From NCBI GenBank assembly GCA_017445115.1, contig JAFSUU010000035.1, positions 1-40,072 on the forward strand: a DNA stretch of 40,072 nucleotides. Reading direction: 5' to 3'. This DNA comes from Clostridia bacterium. GTDB taxonomy: Bacteria; Bacillota_A; Clostridia; Oscillospirales; CAG-272. The notes below the pieces were generated by a model, which had not been told where the DNA came from, made no database searches, and worked only from the letters and a program-made list of their open reading frames with translations. This document shows, in pieces, positions 18,769 through 27,401 of the stretch. Position numbers and translations under genes: made by a program. How positions within the stretch are numbered: position 1 is the first letter of the stretch; each line of letters opens with the position of its first letter.

Positions 18769-19812
18769 GTGGCGGGTAAGAAACCGGGTCAGAACAATCC
18801 GAATATTCAAAGCGGCAAGAGCCGCGCGGCCGAGATCCCCGCGTATGCAAGGGGAAACGAATACTGGAACACAGAAAAGTATAAGGAGAGCGTGAGAACA
18901 GCTCACACTGATACGACCGCTCTCAGAAGAACGAGAGACCGTTCTGAGGGAGACGGGCCTTATTTCTTCGACAATACTGCCGCCGCACTTCGCGAAAGAA
19001 GAAAAGTCAACTTTGCGAAAAAGCGCGAAGAAATTCGTGCGGACGTGAAGAAAAACAGGCATCGCATAACCGCAGCCGGAAGATTTCTTTCATTATTATT
19101 AATAGTCGGCGTTTTGATCGGCGTGGGCGTATGGACGTATAAATCCGTCTTTGTCGTTAAAAATGTTGAGATAAAGGGTGATACTTCTTATTCCGAGGAA
19201 GAACTCGTTGCGGCGTCCGGGCTCGACGAAAAGCCGAATCTGTATTCATTCAGCATGAGCGACGCCGCGTCATCTGTCAGGTTTTACTGCCCGCGCGTCT
19301 CGGAAGTATCATTTGAAAGAAAAATACCGAATAAAGTTGAGATGACGGTTTCAGAGGAGAGGGCGGTATATTATACGGAGATATGCGGCGATATATACGG
19401 TATTTCCGAAACGCTCAGAGTATTGGACAAGCTGAGTTACGAACAGACCGCCGGACTTATAAAGCTGAAGCTTCAGACAGTTTCCCGCGCGGTTTCGGGC
19501 GACAGTATCAAACTTTACTCCGACAGAGCGGAGACCTTTTTAAGATCTGTGATAGGATATCTGGGCTCTTCCGCGTTAAAGCAGAAACTGACAGTGATCG
19601 ATCTCAGAAATGATTTTAACATAGTGATGATCGCCGAGGATAAGTATAAACTTGTGTTTGGTTCTCAAGACGATTTTGAGATCAAACTCAGACTTGCGGC
19701 AGTCACTCTTGAGGACGACGTGTTCAAATCCGGCAGTAAGGCGCTGATCAATCTTGAGGATACGACCAAGACGAGTGTTATAATCGACAATCAGCTCGAT
19801 TTCGGCGATTGA
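18769..19812 (+). CDS. divIB: FtsQ/DivIB-like division protein with POTRA domain
   Basis: A 347-residue bitopic protein. Hydrophilic basic cytoplasmic tail of about 103 residues, one membrane helix near 104-123 (GRFLSLLLIVGVLIGVGVW), then an extracytoplasmic POTRA-like domain at about 126-195 with VKNVEIKGDTSYSEEELVAASGL and VSFERKIPNKVEMTVSEERAV. A beta domain follows, with a short tail. DivIB forms the regulatory complex with FtsL and DivIC. The start is GTG, preceded by AAAGGAGG (18754-18761) at 7 bases. Position between murG and ftsZ fits. Sequence in this family is poorly conserved, so the call rests on topology, POTRA motif and context. Confidence 0.85.
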   Translation: MAGKKPGQNNPNIQSGKSRAAEIPAYARGNEYWNTEKYKESVRTAHTDTTALRRTRDRSEGDGPYFFDNTAAALRERRKVNFAKKREEIRADVKKNRHRITAAGRFLSLLLIVGVLIGVGVWTYKSVFVVKNVEIKGDTSYSEEELVAASGLDEKPNLYSFSMSDAASSVRFYCPRVSEVSFERKIPNKVEMTVSEERAVYYTEICGDIYGISETLRVLDKLSYEQTAGLIKLKLQTVSRAVSGDSIKLYSDRAETFLRSVIGYLGSSALKQKLTVIDLRNDFNIVMIAEDKYKLVFGSQDDFEIKLRLAAVTLEDDVFKSGSKALINLEDTTKTSVIIDNQLDFGD

Positions 19813-20138
19813 ACTGAGAGCGTCAATATCTTGTACCGCAGAAATCCTGCCGGGCATAATGTGGGGCGGAAGACCGTTTTCTGCAAACGAATAAAACCGG
19901 GGATTTTCGGCGGGGCATTAAAAGACAAACGTAAAATTAACATTATTTGCAAAATAATGTGATATTTTTGCGGATTTTTGTTAAATTCTTCGCTTTTTTT
20001 CAAAAATTACTCAAAAAAATTGCCGAAATGTATTGCAAATATAAAAAAAACAGTATAAGATTATAGTGTATAGTTTTATGTAACTATTTTAACGCACGCG
20101 AAATAAAATAATAATTATAAATGCACGGAGGTTTAAAA
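19813..20138 (+). promoter_or_regulatory. Upstream region of ftsZ with an AT-rich inverted repeat
   Basis: 326 bases with no gene that I can support. The right two-thirds is strongly AT-rich. A 9-bp perfect inverted repeat, 19940-19948/19952-19960 with centre GCA, could be an operator or a weak hairpin. A possible promoter is TTGCAA (20033-20038) with TATAAG (20054-20059), but the spacer is only 15 bases. GGAGG (20127-20131) is the SD that decides the ftsZ start. Confidence 0.45.
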
Positions 20139-21383
20139 ATGCCATTCGAACTCGACGACACCGTTTCCAGCGGAGTCAATATAAAAGTTATAGGTGTTGG
20201 CGGCGGCGGAAACAACGCGGTCAATCACATGATCGCATCCAATGTCAGAGGAGTTGAATTCATTGTAATCAACACTGACAGAATGCCTCTCGCACATTCA
20301 AATGCAACTAACAAAATTCCGATAGGCGAAAAGATCACAAAAGGACACGGCGCCGGCGCAAATCCCGAAGTTGGCGCTATGGCGGCTGAGGAAAGCGTCG
20401 ATGAGATCAAAGACGCGATCGAAGGCGCTGATATGGTGTTCATAACTGCCGGAATGGGCGGCGGTACGGGTACCGGCGCGGCTCCGATAGTGGCGAGAAT
20501 AGCTCACGATCTCGGCATCCTTACGGTCGGTATCGTCACTAAACCATTCGCTTTTGAAGGCAAAAAGAGAATGTCCCAGGCGGAGAACGGTATTGCCGAG
20601 CTCAGACAGTTTGTGGATTCTCTCGTTATCATACCTAACGAAAGACTCAAAATGGTATCCGAGCGCCCGATCACAATGGTAAACGCTTTTGAGATCGCAG
20701 ACGACGTGCTCAAGCACGGTGTCCAAAGTATCTCCGAGCTTATCAACATCCCCGGATACATAAATCTTGACTTTGCTGACGTCACCGCCGTTATGAAAGA
20801 CGCAGGTTACGCTCACATGGGTATCGGCTCCGCAACCGGTAAGGATAAAGCGGAGCTCGCGGCCAAAGCAGCTATATCCAGCCCGCTCATCGAGACTTCG
20901 ATCTCCGGAGCGAAAGGTGTTCTTATAAGCATTACCGCTTCTCCCGATATAGGTATTGACGAGATCGACCTCGCTTCCAATATGATCGCGTCCGAAGCAC
21001 ACGAAGATGCGAACGTGATCTGGGGTGTTGCATTCGATCCTTCTCTTGACGACCAGATGGATATCACCATTATAGCGACCGGCTTTGAAAACAAAGCTGA
21101 AGAAGCCGCTCAGGCAAGAGAAAGAGAGAAAAAGAGCGCCGCCGATCTTAAAGCTCCCGTAAGAGAGAGAGCCGGTGAGGACGGAGCTGAGGAAAAGGAA
21201 GAGGACGAGGACTTCGAAGAGCTTATGGGAATGCTCAAGAGAGACCGCGACCAGGCGCCTGCAGAGGAGCCGGCTCCTCAGACACAGGGTGAGAATCCGT
21301 ACAGCAACATTTACGGCGGTAACAATCCCTACGGTAACTACGGATACGGCAGCGGATCCGGTGATTTCGGCCGCAGATATTGA
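20139..21383 (+). CDS. ftsZ: FtsZ, tubulin-like division GTPase with atypical C-terminal tail
   Basis: A 414-residue FtsZ, which polymerises into the Z-ring. N-terminal [25 protein letters not shown], the tubulin signature GGGTGTG at 107-113, and [22 protein letters not shown] of the helix H7 region. The T7 loop with the GTPase aspartates appears as [15 protein letters not shown]. The C-terminal subdomain contains [14 protein letters not shown] and [13 protein letters not shown] chose the second ATG because GGAGG lies 7 bases before it. The tail lacks the usual C-terminal peptide (D-I-P-x-F-L-R type) and ends in Gly/Tyr/Asn-rich repeats and GRRY. No ftsA is next to it. Confidence 0.97.
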   Translation: MPFELDDTVSSGVNIKVIGVGGGGNNAVNHMIASNVRGVEFIVINTDRMPLAHSNATNKIPIGEKITKGHGAGANPEVGAMAAEESVDEIKDAIEGADMVFITAGMGGGTGTGAAPIVARIAHDLGILTVGIVTKPFAFEGKKRMSQAENGIAELRQFVDSLVIIPNERLKMVSERPITMVNAFEIADDVLKHGVQSISELINIPGYINLDFADVTAVMKDAGYAHMGIGSATGKDKAELAAKAAISSPLIETSISGAKGVLISITASPDIGIDEIDLASNMIASEAHEDANVIWGVAFDPSLDDQMDITIIATGFENKAEEAAQAREREKKSAADLKAPVRERAGEDGAEEKEEDEDFEELMGMLKRDRDQAPAEEPAPQTQGENPYSNIYGGNNPYGNYGYGSGSGDFGRRY

Positions 21384-21434
21384 TCTGCCGGGAACCGAGG
21401 CAGCAGTTCTGATCGACACCGTTTGTTGATGACC

Positions 21435-21473
21435 GGGCTGAGAAGACGCATCGTCTTCTCAGCCCTTTATTTT
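21435..21473 (+). terminator. Strong intrinsic terminator after ftsZ
   Basis: A 14-bp perfect stem 21435-21448/21452-21465 with loop CAT, followed by TTTATTTT. It ends the dcw cluster. Confidence 0.92.
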
Positions 21474-21520
21474 CCAAAAATTATAATTGTGGATAAAATC
21501 TAAATCTTTATATCAGCATC

Positions 21521-21549
21521 TTGACAAAAAGAAATAAACACTCTATAAT
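21521..21549 (+). promoter_or_regulatory. Consensus sigma-A promoter of the LRR protein gene
   Basis: TTGACA (21521-21526), exactly 17 bases, TATAAT (21544-21549): a perfect consensus. The leader to the ATG is about 35 bases. Confidence 0.9.
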
Positions 21550-21589
21550 TAAAATAGAAAAATCCTCGGGTAAATTTGGGGGAAGAAAA

Positions 21590-23137
21590 ATGAAAAAAAT
21601 TATTGCAGCCGTTATTTGCGCAGTCATGCTCATTTCGGCTATCCCTTTCGCTTCGTCAGCTTTTGAATCAAAGCCGAACAATACGAGCGAAAAGATTTTT
21701 TATACTACGTTCGGAAATGAAGTGAACGGAGTTCATGAATTCTTTTTCGAGTATATTTACAGTAAAACTGCAAAGCTGTCGCAGGTGGATAAAAACTATA
21801 GCTATCTTACCATAGGGATCAACCCTGTCTTCAAGAGCAGCTATCCCGATAAAGTTACGGGTATTATTCCGGCTTTGGAAGGAGAGACCGGTGCGAAGGC
21901 GTATCCTTGGAATCAGGCAGGATATGCAGTTGTTGATAAACGTAATGATAACGAGGGGGCAACTCTCCCGTCAACTGCATACGAAAGACTGCTTGAGGTA
22001 AAGATAGAAGACGGAATCGTAGCTATTCCCGATTATGCATTTTCGCTTTCTCCAAAGCTTTACGCGGTGGAAATTCCGGATTCTGTAGTGAGCATAGGTC
22101 AGGAGTCGTTTGAAAACTGTACTGCTCTTGCAACGATTCAGCTTCCGTCGTCTATCGAATCCGTCGGAAAGTATGCTTTCAGATATTCCGGTGTAACTGC
22201 GCTTGAGATCCCCGCATCTCTTGAAGTTGTTGAGGACAGTGTGTTTGAATGCATGCCGTGCCTTACTTCGGTCACAATAGACGAAGGAATAACATCCATC
22301 GGTGAGTTCGCATTTACAAACAATCAGCTGCTTGAATCCGTGAGCCTCCCCGAGTCTCTTGAAAGTATAGGCGCAAACGCTTTCAGAAGATGTACGGTCC
22401 TCTCGAATATAAGTATTCCCGCAGGAGTAAGCAATATAGGATTCAACGCATTCAAGTATTGTAAAGCTCTTGAAAGCGTAACTGTTCCCGAGGGTATTGA
22501 CGTAATTGAAGAAGGAACGTTTTATGGCTGCGAAGGCTTGACGAGCGTGACTCTTCCTCAAAGCCTCCGGTCTATTGAAAAAGAAGCGTTTTACGATTGC
22601 GCGTCCCTTGAATCGCTTACGATCCCCGCATCTGTTTCCGCCATCAAGTCGAGAGCGTTCGGCAAGTGCGCTTCGCTGATATCTCTCGTGATCCCCGAAG
22701 GCGTCGCTTCTGTTGCGAACTATCTGTTCTACGGTTGTACCGCTCTTGAGGAAGTAACGATCCCGTCTACGGTCAAGAACCTCGGCAAGGGCGCGTTCTA
22801 CGGATGCTCGTCTCTCGGATCTGTCACACTTCCCGAAGGACTTATCAATATCGGAAGCGACTGTTTCTATGAGTGCAAAGATCTTGAGTCGATCAATCTT
22901 CCGGCATCTCTTAAGAACATCGGAAAATATGCATTCTGCCGCTGCGAAAACCTCAAGTCACTTGTGGTTCCGTCCGCAAAGACGATCTTCGGTAAAAACG
23001 CTTACGGCTACTATTATCATAAAGACGATCAAGGCTTCGGTTCATTTGACATCGCTGCTAATACTATTTATGGCGTTGCAAAATCCCGCGCACAGGCGTA
23101 CGCTCAAGATTTAGGGCTTAACTTTGTATTAAATTAA
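21590..23137 (+). CDS. Secreted BspA-like leucine-rich-repeat protein (LRR_5 type)
   Basis: A 515-residue exported protein. MKKIIAAVICAVMLISAIPFASSAF is a standard Sec signal with a likely cut after SSA. About 110 residues of unknown fold follow, then about fourteen tandem repeats of 22-23 residues of the BspA/LRR_5 pattern, e.g. LESIGANAFRRCTVLSNISI. It ends with the common cap ANTIYGVAKSRAQAYAQDLG. I see no LPXTG signal, lipobox, dockerin or wall-binding module, so it is probably released or held non-covalently. Such proteins are frequent in gut Firmicutes and are usually thought to bind proteins or surfaces; the ligand is unknown. The ATG at 21590 follows GGGGGAA and opens the signal peptide. 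Monocistronic, with a consensus promoter and its own terminator. Confidence 0.88.
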   Translation: MKKIIAAVICAVMLISAIPFASSAFESKPNNTSEKIFYTTFGNEVNGVHEFFFEYIYSKTAKLSQVDKNYSYLTIGINPVFKSSYPDKVTGIIPALEGETGAKAYPWNQAGYAVVDKRNDNEGATLPSTAYERLLEVKIEDGIVAIPDYAFSLSPKLYAVEIPDSVVSIGQESFENCTALATIQLPSSIESVGKYAFRYSGVTALEIPASLEVVEDSVFECMPCLTSVTIDEGITSIGEFAFTNNQLLESVSLPESLESIGANAFRRCTVLSNISIPAGVSNIGFNAFKYCKALESVTVPEGIDVIEEGTFYGCEGLTSVTLPQSLRSIEKEAFYDCASLESLTIPASVSAIKSRAFGKCASLISLVIPEGVASVANYLFYGCTALEEVTIPSTVKNLGKGAFYGCSSLGSVTLPEGLINIGSDCFYECKDLESINLPASLKNIGKYAFCRCENLKSLVVPSAKTIFGKNAYGYYYHKDDQGFGSFDIAANTIYGVAKSRAQAYAQDLGLNFVLN

Positions 23138-23156
23138 CCTAAAGTTTCATACTATC

Positions 23157-23183
23157 AAAAATGCGGCGTTTCGCCGCATTTTT
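23157..23183 (+). terminator. Intrinsic terminator after the LRR gene
   Basis: A 12-bp perfect stem 23157-23168/23172-23183 with loop TTT; the 3' arm ends in five Ts. Confidence 0.88.
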
Positions 23184-23225
23184 GATTGCTGATACAAATT
23201 AATATGTCCGACAGGCGGAATCATT

Positions 23226-24938
23226 ATGGTAAAAAGATTTATAAGCTATTACAAGCCGCATAAAAAGCTGTTCTTCGCAGATCTCGCGGCTGCGCTTCTT
23301 CTCGCACTTTGCGATCTCATTTATCCTATGATAACGAGAAAAATGGTGAATGAGTTCATACCGGACAAGCTGATCGCAGAACTGCTTATATGGGCCGGCA
23401 TCATACTTTTCATATACGTGATAAAAATGGGTCTGAACTATTTTGTCACATATTACGGCCATCTTGTCGGGGTGAGGATGCAGGCGAATATGAGAAGAGA
23501 TATTTTTTCTCATCTTCAGACGATGCCGATGAAGTATTTTGACGACGCGAAGACAGGAACGCTTATGTCCCGTATCGTCAACGATCTTATGGAAGTTTCT
23601 GAACTCGCCCATCACGGACCCGAGGACCTCTTCCTTTCGATAATAATGCTTGTCGGTTCGTTTATAGTTATGGCAAATATTTATCTGCCGCTCACCCTTA
23701 TCCTTTTTTCGGGGCTTCCGCTTATGGTGCTGTTCTCGTCGAAAAAACGCCTTAAGATGAACAGAGCGTTTACCGAGACCAGAAAGAGCATAGCGGAAAT
23801 AAATTCCAACCTTGAAAACAGCATTTCGGGTATAAGAGTCTCAAAAGCGTACACAAATGAGGATCATGAGATGTCCGTTTTTGAAAAAGGAAATCAGAAT
23901 TTCGTCAAGGCGCGCAATAAATCATATCGCGCGATGGCGGAATTCAGTTCCGGAAACACGTTTATCACCGACCTTTTGATGCTTCTGATGTATGTTGCGG
24001 GCGGTCTTTTCTTCATGTTCGGAAAGATCGAGCTTGCTGATTTCCTCGCGTTCATTCTGTACATCAGCATTTTTACAAATCCCATAAGACGCCTTATAAG
24101 CTTCATGGAACAGTATCAGGACGGAATGACCGGCTTTAAGAGATTCTGCGAGATAATGGATACAGAGCCGGAACGCGACGACGAAGGCGCGTCAGACGTC
24201 GGAGTACTGAAGGGAGATATAGAATTCCGCGACGTTTCGTTTTCTTACAACGAGAGCCGTCAGGTACTTGACGATCTGTCGTTTAAGCTCAAATGCGGCG
24301 AGACTCTTGCGCTCGTCGGCCCTTCCGGAGGAGGAAAGACGACCATCTGCAATCTTATCCCGCGGTTTTATGAGATAAATGCGGGTGAAATACTGATCGA
24401 CGGCATTAACATAAATAAAATGACGCGGCGCTCGCTGAGAAAGAACATAGGTATCGTATCTCAGGACGTGTTCCTGTTTGATTCAACGATATATGACAAT
24501 CTCGTTTACGGCAGCGAGGGATTGAGCGATGAAGAAGTAATTGAAGCCGCAAAAATGGCAAATATCCACGATTTTATAATGAGTTTGCCGGACGGATATC
24601 AGACTCTCGTCGGAGAGCGCGGTATCAAGCTGTCGGGCGGACAGAAGCAGAGAGTCTCTATTGCGAGAGTGTTCTTAAAGAATCCTCCCATTCTTATTCT
24701 TGACGAGGCGACAAGCGCGCTTGACAATGCGACCGAAGTGCTGATCCAAAACAGCCTTGAAAAGCTTTGCATAGGGCGAACCACACTCGTGGTCGCGCAC
24801 AGGCTGACCACGATCAAGAACGCTGACGAGATAATCGTTATAACGGATCGGGGTATTGAGGAAAAAGGCACTCACTCCGAACTGCTTGCTAAAGGCGGCC
24901 TTTATTCGGAGCTCTGGAACGTTTCACTGAGAATGTAA
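23226..24938 (+). CDS. ABC exporter half-transporter (permease fused to ATPase)
   Basis: A 570-residue type IV (MsbA/LmrA-like) ABC exporter that would act as a homodimer. Six membrane helices lie in about residues 15-300. The nucleotide-binding domain shows Walker A GPSGGGKT at 365-372, a Q-loop in GIVSQDVFLFDSTIYDNL, signature LSGGQKQR at 469-476, Walker B ILILDE at 489-494 with the catalytic glutamate present, and the switch histidine at 525. All catalytic elements are intact. There is no second half-transporter next to it. The substrate cannot be told from sequence; multidrug, lipid or peptide export is typical of the family. It stands alone between two terminators. Confidence 0.9.
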   Translation: MVKRFISYYKPHKKLFFADLAAALLLALCDLIYPMITRKMVNEFIPDKLIAELLIWAGIILFIYVIKMGLNYFVTYYGHLVGVRMQANMRRDIFSHLQTMPMKYFDDAKTGTLMSRIVNDLMEVSELAHHGPEDLFLSIIMLVGSFIVMANIYLPLTLILFSGLPLMVLFSSKKRLKMNRAFTETRKSIAEINSNLENSISGIRVSKAYTNEDHEMSVFEKGNQNFVKARNKSYRAMAEFSSGNTFITDLLMLLMYVAGGLFFMFGKIELADFLAFILYISIFTNPIRRLISFMEQYQDGMTGFKRFCEIMDTEPERDDEGASDVGVLKGDIEFRDVSFSYNESRQVLDDLSFKLKCGETLALVGPSGGGKTTICNLIPRFYEINAGEILIDGININKMTRRSLRKNIGIVSQDVFLFDSTIYDNLVYGSEGLSDEEVIEAAKMANIHDFIMSLPDGYQTLVGERGIKLSGGQKQRVSIARVFLKNPPILILDEATSALDNATEVLIQNSLEKLCIGRTTLVVAHRLTTIKNADEIIVITDRGIEEKGTHSELLAKGGLYSELWNVSLRM

Positions 24939-24958
24939 TAGTATTTGTGCGAAAAAAG

Positions 24959-24986
24959 AAAAAAGCCTGACAGCTCAGGCTTTTTT
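24959..24986. terminator. Bidirectional terminator between convergent genes
   Basis: A 12-bp perfect stem 24959-24970/24975-24986 with loop CAGC, A-tract on one side and T-tract on the other. It serves both the ABC exporter (plus) and coaW (minus), whose stop lies 4 bases away. Confidence 0.9.
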
Positions 24987-24989
24987 GTT

Positions 24990-25850
24990 TTATTGTATCC
25001 TCAACGATTCGTCGTATTCGGAAAGCGCCGCTCCGATAACGGTTCCGAATCTTGCGTGCTTCGGTATTACGAACCTCATATCGAACATTTTGTTTATGAC
25101 GTCGAAAACGTTTTGAGCGAGAGAAACGCTTGTCAGGTTTCCGATCAGAACAATGTCTTTGAGCCCGTAATTCCTTGCCGCGAAAATACTGACCATTCCC
25201 ACGGTCTCGAAAACCATATTGATAATACCGAGCGCAATGTCTGCGTTTGTGGCAATATCGCTGATCTTTCCGAAGTTAGACGCGGTCATAAGATCGGAAA
25301 AACCGTTTGCAAGATCGTGGCTCGTGATATCTTCGATTTTAAGGTCTATGTTGCTGAGGTTACCGCCTTTGGCAAGCTCATCGATATGCTCTACGGTGTC
25401 CATTCCGAGCATTTTTTTGGACAGGCCGACGAGTGTGCCTCCTCCGATACCGGTGCCGCCGAGGTGGCGCGGTTCTTCTCCGGATTTTGCATATACTATA
25501 GCGGTTCCTGTGCCCATGCTTGTTATGACAGCTTCGTTGTAGCCGCAGAGGTAAAGACCTCCGAGACCTATACTCCTGAATTCGGGTATCACATAGCAGG
25601 GAATAGAGTATAAAGGAGATTTTAAAAACGATGAACCGGCTCCGGTGATCATAATTCTCTCAATATCGGATAGCTCAAGCCCGTTCTCGTCGATGAAACG
25701 TCCGAAAGCGCCGTATATTGAGGTTATCGGGTCGGTGGCTTTGACGAATATCGGATCGATCAATTCTTTTCCGTCGTCAAAATTTTTGAATCCGACGATT
25801 TTGGTCGCGCTTCCTCCGATGTCTATTCCGATTACGATTTTGTTGTTCAT
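24990..25850 (-). CDS. coaW: Type II pantothenate kinase
   Basis: A 286-residue ASKHA-fold kinase that phosphorylates pantothenate, the first committed step of CoA synthesis. The N-terminal phosphate-1 motif reads GIDIGGSATKIVGF. Further marks: MITGAGSSFL, SMGTGTAIVYAKSGEEPRHLGGTGIGGGTLVGLSKKMLG, and the C-terminal IVLIGNLTSVSLAQNVFDVI and GTVIGAALSE. These fit the bacterial/eukaryotic type II kinase family (CoaW), not CoaA or CoaX. The ATG at 25850 is preferred to one 18 bases upstream because GAGGG precedes it and it gives the usual short N-terminus. Confidence 0.9.
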   Translation of the reverse strand: MNNKIVIGIDIGGSATKIVGFKNFDDGKELIDPIFVKATDPITSIYGAFGRFIDENGLELSDIERIMITGAGSSFLKSPLYSIPCYVIPEFRSIGLGGLYLCGYNEAVITSMGTGTAIVYAKSGEEPRHLGGTGIGGGTLVGLSKKMLGMDTVEHIDELAKGGNLSNIDLKIEDITSHDLANGFSDLMTASNFGKISDIATNADIALGIINMVFETVGMVSIFAARNYGLKDIVLIGNLTSVSLAQNVFDVINKMFDMRFVIPKHARFGTVIGAALSEYDESLRIQ

Positions 25851-25879
25851 AACGCCCTCTGTGTGCATATTGATGATTC

Positions 25880-25908
25880 ATTTTAACACAGATGTCGATT
25901 GAAATCAA
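25880..25908 (-). promoter_or_regulatory. Promoter of coaW
   Basis: Minus strand: TTGATT (25903-25908), a 17-base spacer, TAAAAT (25880-25885), between spoIIP and coaW. Confidence 0.6.
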
Positions 25909-25922
25909 TATGCTGAGCTATT

Positions 25923-27344
25923 TTAATTGCCGTACATCTCCATTAACCTGTCGACGCTGATCGTTGATTTTTCGCCTTTTACGGCGTTTGAAACAGACAA
26001 AGCGGCGATAACGGCTGCGCGTTTTGCTTCTGCAAGAGTATTGCCGCAGGAGCCTATCTCAAATAAAAGTGATCCGGGACAAAGCCCTTGGTTGAAAGCG
26101 GCACTTCGCAGATTGATCTTTCTGGGTATGCTGTCCTCCATCGACACTATATTTTCCTGTATATTCAGAGCGAGGGAAAGATTGTCCTCCCAGTGCGGAT
26201 GATCGGCTCCGCCCTCATCGGTGCCGACTACGATCATGACCTGAGCGCACTGTAAGCTGCCGTATTCAGCGTATGACGCGACGTTCGTTTTATCCTCGCG
26301 AAAGACGGAATCGCGATGAATATCAAAAACGTATGATATCGAAGGGTATCTATTGATATAATCCGATACCGCGGCGTATGAACGCGAATATGATTCTCTG
26401 TACGATTCAGCGTCGAAAAGCTCAGTGCAGTGTATCACGTTTATCCCTTCAGCTTCGAGTATCTGAGCTATTACCTCTCCTACTGCGACGACGTTTTCAT
26501 CTGTATTCTGCGTCCTGAAAGAATCGGTTTCGGAATACGTATTCTTTCCTTCTGCAGTATACGCCTCTGTGGCGTGAGTATGTACTATGAGAACGACCGG
26601 AGCGTCTTTGCCGTATTTTTCATATATCTCGCTGCACTTTCCGACTCCTGCCTTTCGGCTTAACAGGTTTTCAAGATCCGGCGCATAAGCGGTTTCGTTG
26701 CTCATTTCGGACAGCAGGGAATAATTTGCAAGGGATTCGTAATCGATCGGGTGAGTTGTCGTGTCAACAAGTTCGGCCTCGGGCGGATCTTCCTGCTCCG
26801 GAATATCCGCAGTGACGTTTGTTTCGGTATTCAACTGCGGGCTTTCTTGCTCTTCTTCGGTATCGTTTTCGGTGCCGACGGTCTCAGCAGGCGAGACGGC
26901 GCCGAAAACTTCATCAAGGAGAAGTTCGCCGATCCCCTTTGATATCAGTTTGTCCGCACTTTCCACGGTTTGGACCGCAAGATACAGCATGGATATTCCG
27001 CAAAACAGTGCGCTTATCACGACGGAAATGATCTTTGATGCGGTTCCGGCGCGGCGTCCGGTATTTTTATCATTATTTTCAGCCGAAGTATCGGCTGTTT
27101 CCGGGCTTTCGGTGTTCTTGCCGGGCAGCTTGACAGGAAGCTGCAGATTCGGCGGTGAAGCTTCGCTTGTACCTGCCGGCATATCGAAGATGACGTCTGT
27201 TTCTCCGACTTCTGCGTTTTGTTTTTCTTCAGCTTCAGCGTCAACGTTCTTTTCGGTCTGCTCAGTTTCGGAGAGAGTAGGGACGGGTTCTTGTTTTTCT
27301 TCTATTTCCGTATCTTTTTCCGTTTCTTTTTCCTCAGATTTCAT
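25923..27344 (-). CDS. spoIIP: SpoIIP, stage II sporulation amidase/endopeptidase
   Basis: A 473-residue sporulation hydrolase. SpoIIP works with SpoIID and SpoIIM at engulfment, cutting stem peptides and cross-links in the septal wall. Residues 1-103 are hydrophilic, acidic and of low complexity; one membrane helix at 104-124; an acidic linker follows; then the SpoIIP domain at about 245-455 with HTHATEAY (255-262), FDIHRD (340-345), and LLFEIGSCGNTLAEA (426-440). These are the expected metal and catalytic regions. The long cytoplasmic tail is unusual for SpoIIP. GAGGTG is the SD. It follows gpr by 57 bases, the same order as in Bacillus. The same families can also be SpoIIP-like amidases, but context decides. 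Confidence 0.92.
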   Translation of the reverse strand: MKSEEKETEKDTEIEEKQEPVPTLSETEQTEKNVDAEAEEKQNAEVGETDVIFDMPAGTSEASPPNLQLPVKLPGKNTESPETADTSAENNDKNTGRRAGTASKIISVVISALFCGISMLYLAVQTVESADKLISKGIGELLLDEVFGAVSPAETVGTENDTEEEQESPQLNTETNVTADIPEQEDPPEAELVDTTTHPIDYESLANYSLLSEMSNETAYAPDLENLLSRKAGVGKCSEIYEKYGKDAPVVLIVHTHATEAYTAEGKNTYSETDSFRTQNTDENVVAVGEVIAQILEAEGINVIHCTELFDAESYRESYSRSYAAVSDYINRYPSISYVFDIHRDSVFREDKTNVASYAEYGSLQCAQVMIVVGTDEGGADHPHWEDNLSLALNIQENIVSMEDSIPRKINLRSAAFNQGLCPGSLLFEIGSCGNTLAEAKRAAVIAALSVSNAVKGEKSTISVDRLMEMYGN

Positions 27345-27401
27345 ATCGCACCTCTTTTCAATTTCTTGCTGTTAAATTGTATTATTAAAAAATGCGGTTT
27401 A

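Noticed and set aside
20298..21419. Minus-strand open frame of 373 codons
   Set aside because: Antisense to ftsZ; long only because of codon bias in the real gene.
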